Assembly: GCA_945890865.1 (NCBI GenBank)
Contig: CAMDDB010000002.1
Coordinates: 198,019-262,018, forward strand
Length of the DNA stretch: 64,000 nt
Direction of reading: 5' to 3'
From: Flavobacterium psychrophilum
GTDB lineage: Bacteria > Bacteroidota > Bacteroidia > Flavobacteriales > Flavobacteriaceae
Positions 55,165 to 63,404 of the stretch are shown here, piece after piece. The stretch's first letter is position 1, and every line of letters begins with the position of its first letter. The translations under genes and the position numbers were made by a program. Under the pieces are notes generated by a model. It was given only the letters and a program-made list of their open reading frames with translations, was not told the origin of the DNA and did not search any database.

Positions 55165-56022
55165 ATGGCAAACTTAAAGGAAATACGTAATAGGATTACT
55201 TCTGTTTCATCTACGATGCAAATTACATCGGCGATGAAAATGGTTTCTGCTGCAAAATTAAAAAAAGCGCAAGATGCTATTACAGCTATGCGCCCTTATG
55301 CAGAAAAACTAACCGAGCTATTACAAAACTTAAGTGCAACCCTTGAAGGAGAAGTAGGTGGTGCTTTTACAGCTCAAAGAGAAGTAAAAAAAGTACTTAT
55401 TGTTGCGGTTACATCAAACAGAGGTTTGTGTGGTGCCTTCAACACGAATGTAATTAAACAAGCGAAAGCAGTTGCCGAAACTTACGCAGGAAAACAAGTA
55501 GATATTTTTGCCATTGGTAAAAAAGGAAACGATGTTTTGCGTAAAACAATCAACGTAATCGAAGTTAACAATACCATTTTTGACCAATTAACCTTTGAAA
55601 ACGCTTCAGACATTGCACAACAGTTAATGGATAAATTTGTAGCGGGCGATTACGATAAAATAGAAATCGTGTACAACGAATTTAAAAATGCGGCAACCCA
55701 AATTGTAAGAACACAACAGTTTTTACCTTTAGCTCCCATTGTGGGGATTGAGGTAGTAGCATCTGATTATATTTTTGAACCCTCTAAAGAAGAAATTGTG
55801 TTGACTTTGATTCCAAAATCATTAAAAACACAATTGTACAAATCAATTAGAGATTCATTTGCAGCAGAACACGGAGCGCGTATGACCGCAATGCATAAAG
55901 CAACCGATAACGCTACAGAATTAAGAGACCAATTAAAATTAACCTACAACAAAGCGCGTCAAGCAGCTATTACAAACGAAATCCTTGAGATCGTTGGTGG
56001 AGCAGAAGCTTTGAAAAGCTAA
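55165..56022 (+). CDS. atpG: F1 ATP synthase subunit gamma
   Basis: Subunit gamma, 285 residues, the central rotor shaft. The N-terminal ISSTMQITSAMKMVSAAKL-like helix (here SVSSTMQITSAMKMVSAAKL) and the C-terminal ATDNATELRDQLKLTYNKARQAAITNEILEIVGGAEAL are the family ends that form the coiled coil. It is the last ATP synthase gene here: a strong terminator follows, and atpD (beta) and atpC (epsilon) are not in the window. Confidence 0.97.
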   Translation: MANLKEIRNRITSVSSTMQITSAMKMVSAAKLKKAQDAITAMRPYAEKLTELLQNLSATLEGEVGGAFTAQREVKKVLIVAVTSNRGLCGAFNTNVIKQAKAVAETYAGKQVDIFAIGKKGNDVLRKTINVIEVNNTIFDQLTFENASDIAQQLMDKFVAGDYDKIEIVYNEFKNAATQIVRTQQFLPLAPIVGIEVVASDYIFEPSKEEIVLTLIPKSLKTQLYKSIRDSFAAEHGARMTAMHKATDNATELRDQLKLTYNKARQAAITNEILEIVGGAEALKS

Positions 56023-56041
56023 TTTTAATTCAAATATTTAT

Positions 56042-56070
56042 AAAAAGTCCCGATTTATTCGGGACTTTTT
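56042..56070 (+). terminator. intrinsic terminator of the ATP synthase operon
   Basis: AAAAAGTCCCGA, a 5-base loop and TCGGGACTTTTT followed by T-rich DNA: a perfect 12-bp stem 19 bp after atpG. Confidence 0.92.
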
Positions 56071-56220
56071 TGTTTTTATATTTATGGGTAACAAACTCTT
56101 GTTATACTCCTTAAAATTATGCAACATTGCCCAGCGGTGCTTTTCTTTAGTTTATAAACTGCTTTTAACCGTTGCTTTATTTCGTTTTAACTTGTTTAAT
56201 TTTTGTACAGCAATAAATTA

Positions 56221-56255
56221 ATTGCCCTAGGGAAAGTGTGTCATTGCCCTAGAGA
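56221..56255 (+). repeat. direct repeat ATTGCCCTAG, two copies
   Basis: ATTGCCCTAGGGA at 56221-56233 and ATTGCCCTAGAGA at 56243-56255, 22 bp apart. A related CATTGCCCAG lies further left at about 56123. Confidence 0.75.
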
Positions 56256-56374
56256 AATTAAAAAACGCAACCGCTTAAACACAACTTATTGTATTAATAA
56301 ATTAAAATTAGTTACTTATGGTTGCAAATTTTAAAAATATTTACTATGTTTGGTTAATTAATACAACACAACCA

Positions 56375-56419
56375 TAGTTGAGCAGAGCTACCCAAAAAAT
56401 AGACAGCTTTGCTCAACTA
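56375..56419. repeat. 15-bp inverted repeat with 15-base loop
   Basis: TAGTTGAGCAGAGCT (56375-56389) and AGCTTTGCTCAACTA (56405-56419) pair over all 15 positions in RNA, one of them G-U. The loop is A-rich. No T-run follows on the plus strand, so it does not look like a simple terminator. Confidence 0.85.
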
Positions 56420-56714
56420 AACAGTAAAAAACTGAGTATATATACAAGATGCAAGAAACCTTATGACAACCGAAACGTGAAAAAAGTAAGCTAAAGAAAG
56501 AAAATCATTAGATTAGCGTTTAAGTACAGCCAACGCATAGGCAAGCCAAAGAGCAAAACAAATAGAAACGACTAACTATTGAAAGAGTAATATAGAAGAA
56601 ATGGAACAAATTGAGCTGTAAAATGTTTTGAGCAACAAAAACGGCAGATTATTAATTAACAATTTAAAGTGGAAGTCTTTGCCCTGCCAGAAGATGGAAA
56701 CACACAATAAAAAA

Positions 56715-56948
56715 ATGAAAAATTTAAAATTAGTTACATTGGTAACATTGCTTTCAGCTTCATCTGTATTTGCAAATAGTTGGCAACAGATAGGTAGTAC
56801 TTGTCAAAATCGTTTTAGCTTTTTTGGCTTGGTTGAAGTTTGGTCAGGTCATATTACTGAAGCAGAGTATGATAACTTTGGAAATGCAACTGGTAATACA
56901 AGAAAAGTTTCTTGTACATCAGATGGTAATTGGGATTGGTTTTGGTAG
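56715..56948 (+). CDS. small secreted peptide of unknown family (77 residues)
   Basis: A 77-residue precursor. A clear signal peptide (MKNLKLVTLVTLLSASSVFA) is followed by a mature part of about 57 residues that begins NSWQQIGSTCQNRF, has two cysteines (in GSTCQN and KVSCTSDG) and ends in the Trp-rich tail GNWDWFW. It matches no family I know. The ATG at 56715 is chosen because it opens the signal peptide; upstream in-frame starts, including a TTG at 56628, would add a polar leader. The next gene, 52 bp downstream, encodes a secreted CarboxypepD_reg-like protein, and the one after a thioredoxin-fold protein that could act on the two cysteines. The product and its use are unknown. Confidence 0.7.
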   Translation: MKNLKLVTLVTLLSASSVFANSWQQIGSTCQNRFSFFGLVEVWSGHITEAEYDNFGNATGNTRKVSCTSDGNWDWFW

Positions 56949-57000
56949 AATATTAATTATTGGGGATTGAAAAAATCAATCCCCTTAAATTTTATAATAT

Positions 57001-58053
57001 ATGTATAAATTTTTGTTGTTTTTCACATCTCTATATATTTATTCTCAACCTTTGGTTTTAAAAGTAACATCTGATGATAATGTACTTTTAGAGAATGTTT
57101 TAATATATAGTGAAAATAAATTTTTAGGAATGACTGACGTAAATGGTCAAATTCCTTTAAATGAGAATTTTAGAATTTTAAAAATTGTTAAAGAAAATTA
57201 TGAAGATATTGAGTTTTCAATTGAAGAGGTGAGAAAGTTAAATTGGAAAATCAAACTTTTTCCAATTAAGTTAATAGAATTAGATGAAATCGAAATAATA
57301 CAATCTAAAGAAGACCCAATTGTTATATTAAACAAGATTAAAGAATCAAGATACAAACAAAGGTCAAAAGTTCCTGCCTATTATCAATCCAAAGTACTAT
57401 TTAAGTGCAACGATGAAATTTTATATCATTTTAACAATGTATTTTTTGTTTCAAACGAATTAAAAATACATAAAAAAGATAATATTATATACAAAGGTTA
57501 TCGTAAAACTAATTTTAACAATAATCTTATAGAAGTTTTTAAGTTTTCAAACAAAGAATGTCAAATTCCAGTTCAAAGTAGTATATATTGTACACTTGGA
57601 GAATATGTTTTATCACCAATTTTTGATGGGAAATTATATAAATATCAATTAATGATTATTGAAGATTCATATTTATTGAAATTTTACCCAAAAAAAGACA
57701 ATTCAAATCTATTATATGAAGGTTATTTTATAGTTGATAAAAATGATTTTGGAATTTTAGAATTAAACTTAAATTTAGTAACAAGTAAAAATAATATTTG
57801 GAAAACTAACTCTTACGATTTAAAAACTAAGTATGAATACTTGGTTAATGAGGATAGTTTTATGTTTAAATTTTCTAAAAATAATAATCAATATTTTTTA
57901 GAAAGTAGTAGCAGAAATTATTCTTGTACGCAAATAAAAGGCAACCATATTGGTCAAAATTTCAAATTTAGTTTTTATAATGAAGAAACAATTAACCATA
58001 GTGGCTTAGAATTTATAGATTTTGATTTTATAACCAATAAATATAAATTATGA
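57001..58053 (+). CDS. secreted CarboxypepD_reg-like protein of unknown function
   Basis: A 350-residue exported protein. A signal peptide (MYKFLLFFTSLYIYSQ) is followed by an Ig-like carboxypeptidase-regulatory domain at about residues 17-95 (NVLIYSENKFLGMTDVNGQIPL). A longer beta-rich region begins with ILNKIKESRYKQRSKVPAYYQSKV, a pattern seen in Bacteroidota surface proteins with this N-terminal domain. No catalytic motif or T9SS tail is visible, and the end (TNKYKL) is not a barrel strand with a terminal Phe. The base composition is strongly AT-rich compared with flanking genes. It overlaps the thioredoxin-fold gene by 4 bp, so the two are coupled. Confidence 0.7.
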   Translation: MYKFLLFFTSLYIYSQPLVLKVTSDDNVLLENVLIYSENKFLGMTDVNGQIPLNENFRILKIVKENYEDIEFSIEEVRKLNWKIKLFPIKLIELDEIEIIQSKEDPIVILNKIKESRYKQRSKVPAYYQSKVLFKCNDEILYHFNNVFFVSNELKIHKKDNIIYKGYRKTNFNNNLIEVFKFSNKECQIPVQSSIYCTLGEYVLSPIFDGKLYKYQLMIIEDSYLLKFYPKKDNSNLLYEGYFIVDKNDFGILELNLNLVTSKNNIWKTNSYDLKTKYEYLVNEDSFMFKFSKNNNQYFLESSSRNYSCTQIKGNHIGQNFKFSFYNEETINHSGLEFIDFDFITNKYKL

Positions 58054-58490
58054 AAAAAATAATTTTATTAGTATTATTTGTAATTGTTACATTTATGATT
58101 GTTCAAACTATTAGGTATAATTCAAAAGGAAGTAATGTTCAAAATTTAGAATTTACTAATTTAAACAACCAAAAAGTAAAATTAAAAGATGTTTTTAATA
58201 AGACGAACAATAAATATATTTTATATATTCTACCAGATTGTGAAAGTTGTATAGATAAGATTAAAGAATTTTCGAGTATTGATAATTCCCAATTAATTGT
58301 TGTTTCTGTTGGTTTGAAAAATTTTAATTACAATCAGTATTATCTAAATAATCTTAAAGTTAATAAAATTATTTTTTTGATTGATAAGGAAAATTCTTTT
58401 TATAAATACTTTGGTTTTGGATTTACTGAAAATTTTCCAACCTTAGTTAAATATGATTATAAAAAAGATAGTTATGTAAAGATGTATTGA
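58050..58490 (+). CDS. membrane-anchored thioredoxin-fold protein (TlpA/redoxin-like)
   Basis: A 146-residue protein with one N-terminal membrane helix (about residues 2-20) and a thioredoxin-like domain. The redox-active pair is CESC in LPDCESCIDKIKEF, and the cis-Pro loop appears as FGFTENFPTLVKYD. The domain order fits TlpA/ResA proteins, which reduce or shuffle disulfides outside the cytoplasm. CESC is not a common redox motif, so the potential may differ from TlpA. The gene starts inside the last codons of the preceding gene (ATGA overlap). Together with the two-cysteine peptide upstream it suggests a shared task, which is an inference. Confidence 0.75.
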   Translation: MKKIILLVLFVIVTFMIVQTIRYNSKGSNVQNLEFTNLNNQKVKLKDVFNKTNNKYILYILPDCESCIDKIKEFSSIDNSQLIVVSVGLKNFNYNQYYLNNLKVNKIIFLIDKENSFYKYFGFGFTENFPTLVKYDYKKDSYVKMY

Positions 58491-58572
58491 GGTTTTATAT
58501 GCTAAACAGAAAGGCATCTTGCAACAGCCATTTTGCGTAATTGCTGGGTCAGTGATAAAATCAAACCCCGAT

Positions 58573-58595
58573 GGCGCGGAATTGTATTCCGTGCC
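58573..58595. repeat. REP-like short palindrome
   Basis: GGCGCGGAAT, loop TGT, ATTCCGTGCC: a 10-bp stem with one G-T pair, GC-rich in AT-rich surroundings and followed by a run of A. The sequence type (GCGCGGA...TCCGTGCC) resembles short dispersed palindromes of Bacteroidota genomes. It marks the right end of the accessory stretch. Confidence 0.65.
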
Positions 58596-58662
58596 CGCAA
58601 AAAAAAAATTCTCAAAAACACTTCAATTCACAAACCTTTTTTTCCGCATTTACTTTTATTGG

Positions 58663-58670
58663 TATATTTG
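58663..58670 (+). promoter_or_regulatory. possible -7 element for the S9 peptidase gene
   Basis: TATATTTG matches TAnnTTTG and lies 21 bp before the start codon. No -33 TTG is seen at a good distance. Confidence 0.4.
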
Positions 58671-58691
58671 TAAGAATCAAAATATTTTCCA

Positions 58692-61031
58692 ATGAAAAAA
58701 TACTGCGGTTTCTTCCTCTTACTTTTCACCTTTTTTGTTCAGGCGCAACAGCTTCGTTTAGAAGACATCATGAAAGGCGACGAATTCATCGGGCACCAAC
58801 CTTCAAACCACCGTTGGTCTATCGATGGGCAAACCGTTTTATTCGATTGGAATCCGAATAACGAAATAGGAAATAGCACGTATTTCTGGAATGTTAATTT
58901 AAAAACACCTCAAAAAGTAACGGCATCAAATCCTGTTTATGATGTTGATTTCATGCCCACGCAAAAAGAGTATGATGTGGAGTATTATACCAATCAAGGG
59001 GTTTTATATGCGTATACCAAATCCACAAAAAAGACCAAGAAAGTCATCCAATCTGCTGATCGAATTAGTGCAGTGCAAAGAAGTACCCATCCGAATATCC
59101 TCTTTTTTCAACAAAACAGAAATCTATATCAATGCAATACCAAAGATTTTTCGATGGTTCTGTTGACCAATTTTAAATCGGGAAAAGAAAATAAATCGAA
59201 AGAAGAAGATTCGTTTTTGAAAGACCAACAAAAACAATTGTTTCAATTTGTGCGCGATGAAACAAAAGCAGACGATTGGTATGCAGCACAATCCAAATCC
59301 AAAAAAGAGAAGTTTCCGAAAGAAATTTTCTATGATAAATCAGTAGTTGAACAAGTAAAAGCATCACCCGATGGAAAATTTGTAACGTTTCGACTTTCTG
59401 ATTATCCTACTGAAACACCAACCAATGTAGCAAATTTTATTACCGATGACGGATTTACGCAAAGTGATAAAGCACGCGCAAAAGTTTCGACAGCTAATTT
59501 CAGCAAACACAAATTCGGAATTTTCAATGTAGCAAAAGACACTACGTATTACGTTTCGTTTGCCCATTTAACTGGCATCAAAAACGCTCCAAAATACTAC
59601 CAAGACTACGAAAATTTAAAAGACAAATCGGATTATGAAACCGCAATTGTCATGATGAGTCCAGCGTATAGCCAAGACGGAAAAAATGCGGTTTTAGAAA
59701 TCAGAAGTCAAGACAACAAACACCGCTGGATCGTGAAATTGGATGTAGCTTCAGGTACAATAACCGAATTAGAGCACCAACACGACGACGCTTGGATTGG
59801 CGGACCTGGAATTCCGGGCTATAGTTTTAGTGGCGGAACGTTAGGATTCATTGATAATTCGACTTTTTATTTTCAATCGGAAGCAACAGGGTTTTCGCAT
59901 TTGTACACGTATAATTTGAAAACCAAACAAAAAGAAGCGTTAACAAAAGGCAATTGGGAAGTTCGTGAGGGAACATTATCCAACGATAAAAAATCATTTT
60001 ACATCACCACTACCACCAAGCATCCCGGCAACAGAAGTTTTTATAAATTGGACATCGCTTCCAAAAAAATGACCGGAATTGTAACAAATGATGGCAATTA
60101 TGAAGTAGAAGTATCTCCCGATGAAAAAACACTTTTGGTGCGCTATTCGTATAAAAACAAACCGTGGGAATTGTTTGTGGGAGCGAATAAACCAAATGCC
60201 GATTTAAAACAAATTACGTTTTCGACAACTGCTGAATTCAAAAAATACAATTGGAAAACACCTGAGGTGATAACGTTCAAAGCCGAAGACGGAACGACAG
60301 TTTATGCCCGTTTGTACCAACCAAAATCGGAGAATAAGAACAAAGCGGCGGTTATTTTTGTGCACGGCGCGGGGTATTTGCAAAATGCGCACAATTACTG
60401 GAGCACCTACCACAGAGAATATATGTTTCACAATTTGTTAACCGATTTGGGTTATACTGTTTTAGATATCGATTATAGAGCGAGTGATGGTTATGGTCGC
60501 GATTTTAGAACCGGAATTTACCGCCACATGGGTGGAAAAGATCTATCCGATCAATTGGATGGAAAGAACTATTTGGTTCAAAATTTAGGAATTGATGCCA
60601 ACCGAGTAGGAATGTATGGAGGATCGTATGGCGGATTCATCACCTTGATGGCATTGTTAACGAAACCAGGCGAATTTAAAGCGGGAGCCGCTTTGCGTTC
60701 GGTGACCGATTGGGCGCATTACAATCATGGCTATACGTCAAACATATTGAATTTTCCAGAAACCGATCCTGAAGCATACAAGAAAAGTTCCCCGATTTAT
60801 TTTGCCAATAATTTACAAGACAAGTTGGTAATGCTTCACGGAATGGTAGACGACAACGTGCAATTCCAAGACATTGTTCGATTGACACAACGCTTTATTG
60901 AATTGGGAAAAAAAGACTGGGATTTAGCCGTTTTTCCAGTGGAAGCACATGGCTTTAAAAGAACCTATTCTTGGATCGACGAATACCGACGAATATTATC
61001 GTTATTCAACCAAAATCTACTTCAAAAATAA
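58692..61031 (+). CDS. S9 family serine peptidase (dipeptidyl-peptidase IV-like)
   Basis: A 779-residue secreted peptidase. The signal peptide MKKYCGFFLLLFTFFVQA is followed by an eight-bladed-type beta-propeller region (about 25-530) and an alpha/beta-hydrolase domain. The nucleophile is Ser645 in GMYGGSYGGF, the acid lies in the DDNV segment at 720-723 and the His is residue 753 in EAHGF. It would release dipeptides or short peptides in the periplasm. It is followed after 1 bp by the GNAT gene, so the two may be co-transcribed. Confidence 0.94.
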   Translation: MKKYCGFFLLLFTFFVQAQQLRLEDIMKGDEFIGHQPSNHRWSIDGQTVLFDWNPNNEIGNSTYFWNVNLKTPQKVTASNPVYDVDFMPTQKEYDVEYYTNQGVLYAYTKSTKKTKKVIQSADRISAVQRSTHPNILFFQQNRNLYQCNTKDFSMVLLTNFKSGKENKSKEEDSFLKDQQKQLFQFVRDETKADDWYAAQSKSKKEKFPKEIFYDKSVVEQVKASPDGKFVTFRLSDYPTETPTNVANFITDDGFTQSDKARAKVSTANFSKHKFGIFNVAKDTTYYVSFAHLTGIKNAPKYYQDYENLKDKSDYETAIVMMSPAYSQDGKNAVLEIRSQDNKHRWIVKLDVASGTITELEHQHDDAWIGGPGIPGYSFSGGTLGFIDNSTFYFQSEATGFSHLYTYNLKTKQKEALTKGNWEVREGTLSNDKKSFYITTTTKHPGNRSFYKLDIASKKMTGIVTNDGNYEVEVSPDEKTLLVRYSYKNKPWELFVGANKPNADLKQITFSTTAEFKKYNWKTPEVITFKAEDGTTVYARLYQPKSENKNKAAVIFVHGAGYLQNAHNYWSTYHREYMFHNLLTDLGYTVLDIDYRASDGYGRDFRTGIYRHMGGKDLSDQLDGKNYLVQNLGIDANRVGMYGGSYGGFITLMALLTKPGEFKAGAALRSVTDWAHYNHGYTSNILNFPETDPEAYKKSSPIYFANNLQDKLVMLHGMVDDNVQFQDIVRLTQRFIELGKKDWDLAVFPVEAHGFKRTYSWIDEYRRILSLFNQNLLQK

Positions 61032-61032
61032 G

Positions 61033-61458
61033 ATGCAACAGTTAATTGAATTGACCACAAAAGCTGAAATGCTGGAGCAGTTGCCCATCATCCAACAATT
61101 GTATTCCGAATTTACGCAAGAAATTTATGGGAATATGTTAGACCAAATGATTCCACATAATTACAAGCAATTAGTTGTAGTGAAAAATGGAAACACTATA
61201 GGTTTGGCTGGATTTTGGATAGGAACCAAATTGTGGAGTGGTAAATATTTGGAATTGGATAATGTGGTGGTGCACGAAGATTTTCGTTCCCAAGGCATCG
61301 GAAGCATTATGACCGAATATTTGAATCAAAAAGCTAGCAATGAAAATTGCAACATGGTTGTTTTAGATGCCTACACTACTAATTTTGGTGCCCAAAAATT
61401 CTACATGAATCACGGATTTGTTCCAAAGGGTTTTCACTTTATTAAATTTGTAAAATAA
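61033..61458 (+). CDS. GNAT-family N-acetyltransferase
   Basis: A 141-residue acyltransferase. The acetyl-CoA-binding loop is DFRSQGIGSIMTEYL (the R-x-x-G-x-G/A motif), with GNTIGLAGFWI before it and TTNFGAQKFYMNHGFVPKG after it. The start at 61033 lies 1 bp after the S9 peptidase stop; a start 28 codons earlier would sit inside that gene and is rejected. The substrate is unknown. Confidence 0.88.
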   Translation: MQQLIELTTKAEMLEQLPIIQQLYSEFTQEIYGNMLDQMIPHNYKQLVVVKNGNTIGLAGFWIGTKLWSGKYLELDNVVVHEDFRSQGIGSIMTEYLNQKASNENCNMVVLDAYTTNFGAQKFYMNHGFVPKGFHFIKFVK

Positions 61459-61463
61459 ACAAA

Positions 61464-61916
61464 ATGAATAAAATAGTTGCCCTTTTATTTTTGATTTCGA
61501 TGGCAAGTTGCAGCAGTCAAGAACAAGCTGTTCATGAAGGCAACATGAAAACGTCTTATGAAACTTGGGTAGCTGGTGTTCGTGGCGGAGGAAGCGGGAT
61601 CCATTTTTATGTTGATTTTAAAACAGCTTTAAGCGATCAAATAGAGCTGAAAAAAGTTGTTTTCAGAGGCTATGAAGTGCCCTTTGAGAAAATGGATAAC
61701 CTTCATTTTATGGCAAGAATAAAAACAGAAGGGAATCAGCAAAAACAGGAGGGCGATGATTCTCAAATATACACCAGCCCAAAAAATGCTTTAACCTTGG
61801 GTGAAAACGAGGCGATTTTAATATTTTCAAAAAAAGCAAAAGAATTTAATGTTAAAATTAAACGGGTTACCGAAAAACCAATGCTAGAATATCCTTCGGC
61901 AAAACCAAAGTTTTAA
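61464..61916 (+). CDS. lipoprotein of unknown function
   Basis: A 150-residue protein with a lipoprotein signal (ISMASCSSQ). The mature part has VAGVRGGGSGIHFYVDFKT and KVVFRGYEVPFEKM, which suggest a beta-sandwich with a conserved Gly-rich turn; no family is named. It starts 5 bp after the GNAT gene and precedes the flippase by 26 bp. I see no catalytic motif and propose no function. Confidence 0.72.
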   Translation: MNKIVALLFLISMASCSSQEQAVHEGNMKTSYETWVAGVRGGGSGIHFYVDFKTALSDQIELKKVVFRGYEVPFEKMDNLHFMARIKTEGNQQKQEGDDSQIYTSPKNALTLGENEAILIFSKKAKEFNVKIKRVTEKPMLEYPSAKPKF

Positions 61917-61942
61917 TTACATTTGTTATCTAATAATTAGGA

Positions 61943-63403
61943 ATGAGTCTTTATAAAAGTCTTTTTAAACAAACAGCTATTTACGGTTTAGCGACCGTTT
62001 TGCCCAGAATTATAAGTTTTATTCTGAATCCAATCCTCGTTTATTATTTAACTGATTCAAGCGAAATGGGAAAAGTCTCCGTGATTTTTTCCTACTTGGT
62101 TTTTTTCAATGTCGTGATGTCGTATGGAATGGAAACAGCATTTTTTCGTTTTTATAATTCAGAATCCAACAAAAGTAAGGTCTTATCAACCGCTACCATC
62201 TCTATGTTTTGGTCCACTATTGCTTTTTTTGTTGTATTGTTGCTTTTTAGAAAAAACCTAGCGCTATGGTCTAAAATTAATGTAGAATATATTGTTTTTG
62301 CTATTTGGATAGTAGCACTTGACGCCCTAGCGATTATACCGTTTTCTAAAATAAGAGCTGAAAAACGACCCAAAAAGTATGCATTAATTAAGATTTCTAA
62401 CGTATTAATTTACGTGTTGTTGAATATTTTTTTCTTGGCATTCTTACCTCAATTAGCTGCCAATTCTAATAATGTATTGCTAGAAACGATTTATTACAAT
62501 GATTTTCAAATTGGATATGTATTTATTTCGGGATTACTAGCAAGTTTAGTCACCTTGTTGTTGGTATTGCCCGATTATTTCAAAATAAAATGGCAGTTTG
62601 ATGTGGCGCTTTGGAAAAAAATGATGCACTATGGTTTGCCTGTTTTAGTCGCCGGAATTGCCTTTGCCATCAATGAACACTTTGATAAAATTCTTTTGGA
62701 CTGGATGCACGTCGATATGGCCGATATTGGAGCCTATTCGGCTTGTTATAAAATTGGGATGTTTATGGTGTTGTTTAGAACAGCCTATACTTTAGGAATT
62801 GAACCCTTTTTCTTCAGTCATGCCAGCAATGAAAATGCACCACAAACCTATGCTACCATTACGAAGTATTTTGTCATTTTTGGCTCTTTCATTTGCTTAG
62901 GCGTTATCGTATTTGCCGATCTATTAAAATTAATTTTAGTCCCTAAAGAAACCTATTGGACCGCCATGAATGTGGTGCCATTGATCGTTTTAGCCAACTT
63001 CTTTCTAGGAATTTACACCAATTTATCAGTATGGTACAAATTAGTTGATAAGACTAAAATTGGGGCGTATATATCTATTGTAGGCGCTATAGTAACCTTA
63101 GTATTAAATGCGTTGTTAATTCCACACATTAGTTATATGGGATCGGCAATTGCCACCATCGTTGCTTATGGCTCCATGATGTTGATTTCGTATACGATGG
63201 GACAAAAAAAGTATCCCATTCCGTATGATACTAAAGCCATTTTTACCTATTTAGGATTAGCAATTGTGCTTTCGGGAATATCATTTTACATCACTATTTT
63301 GCGGGAGACCTACATTTTTGGTATTGTCTCTATCTTGTTTTTTGCGTACTTTGTGTACCAAAACGAAAAAGAAACTATTGTAAAGATCATCAGAAGAAAA
63401 TAA
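61943..63403 (+). CDS. Wzx-like polysaccharide flippase (oligosaccharide flippase family)
   Basis: A 486-residue inner-membrane protein with 12-14 predicted helices of the MOP superfamily. The N-terminal [26 protein letters not shown] is the usual start of these flippases, which move lipid-linked sugar units across the membrane. No glycosyltransferases are adjacent, so its glycan is unknown. The dut gene begins 1 bp after the stop, indicating an operon. Confidence 0.9.
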   Translation: MSLYKSLFKQTAIYGLATVLPRIISFILNPILVYYLTDSSEMGKVSVIFSYLVFFNVVMSYGMETAFFRFYNSESNKSKVLSTATISMFWSTIAFFVVLLLFRKNLALWSKINVEYIVFAIWIVALDALAIIPFSKIRAEKRPKKYALIKISNVLIYVLLNIFFLAFLPQLAANSNNVLLETIYYNDFQIGYVFISGLLASLVTLLLVLPDYFKIKWQFDVALWKKMMHYGLPVLVAGIAFAINEHFDKILLDWMHVDMADIGAYSACYKIGMFMVLFRTAYTLGIEPFFFSHASNENAPQTYATITKYFVIFGSFICLGVIVFADLLKLILVPKETYWTAMNVVPLIVLANFFLGIYTNLSVWYKLVDKTKIGAYISIVGAIVTLVLNALLIPHISYMGSAIATIVAYGSMMLISYTMGQKKYPIPYDTKAIFTYLGLAIVLSGISFYITILRETYIFGIVSILFFAYFVYQNEKETIVKIIRRK

Positions 63404-63404
63404 T

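Larger units (their letters stand above)
56071..56714. other. non-coding stretch of about 640 bp with repeats
   Basis: No open frame of useful size starts here on either strand. It holds two ATTGCCCTAG repeats (56221-56255), a 15-bp inverted repeat (56375-56419) and, at about 56440-56640, a purine-rich stretch that contains GTACAGCCAACGCATAGGC. It lies between the ATP synthase terminator and the small secreted peptide gene, and may be a leader RNA, an insertion remnant or both. No tRNA, att site or insertion-sequence end could be recognised. Confidence 0.6.

Noticed and set aside
56042-56070. ATP synthase operon broken by a deletion of atpD and atpC
   Set aside because: A normal terminator follows atpG, and separate atpDC loci are usual in Bacteroidota. 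Nothing at the junction suggests a loss.
56715-58490. Assignment of the islet as a NVEALA or known RiPP locus
   Set aside because: The peptide has no NVEALA motif or Gly-Gly leader, and no six-bladed propeller, radical SAM, lanthipeptide or YcaO gene is nearby.
58571-58861. 96-codon open frame overlapping the S9 peptidase start
   Set aside because: It runs through the REP-like palindrome and then out of frame into the S9 gene. Its start has no signal and the S9 signal peptide in the other frame is convincing.
60949-61032. Longer GNAT protein starting inside the S9 peptidase gene
   Set aside because: The extra 28 residues overlap the S9 coding region and match no GNAT sequence. The ATG at 61033, just after the S9 stop, is sufficient.
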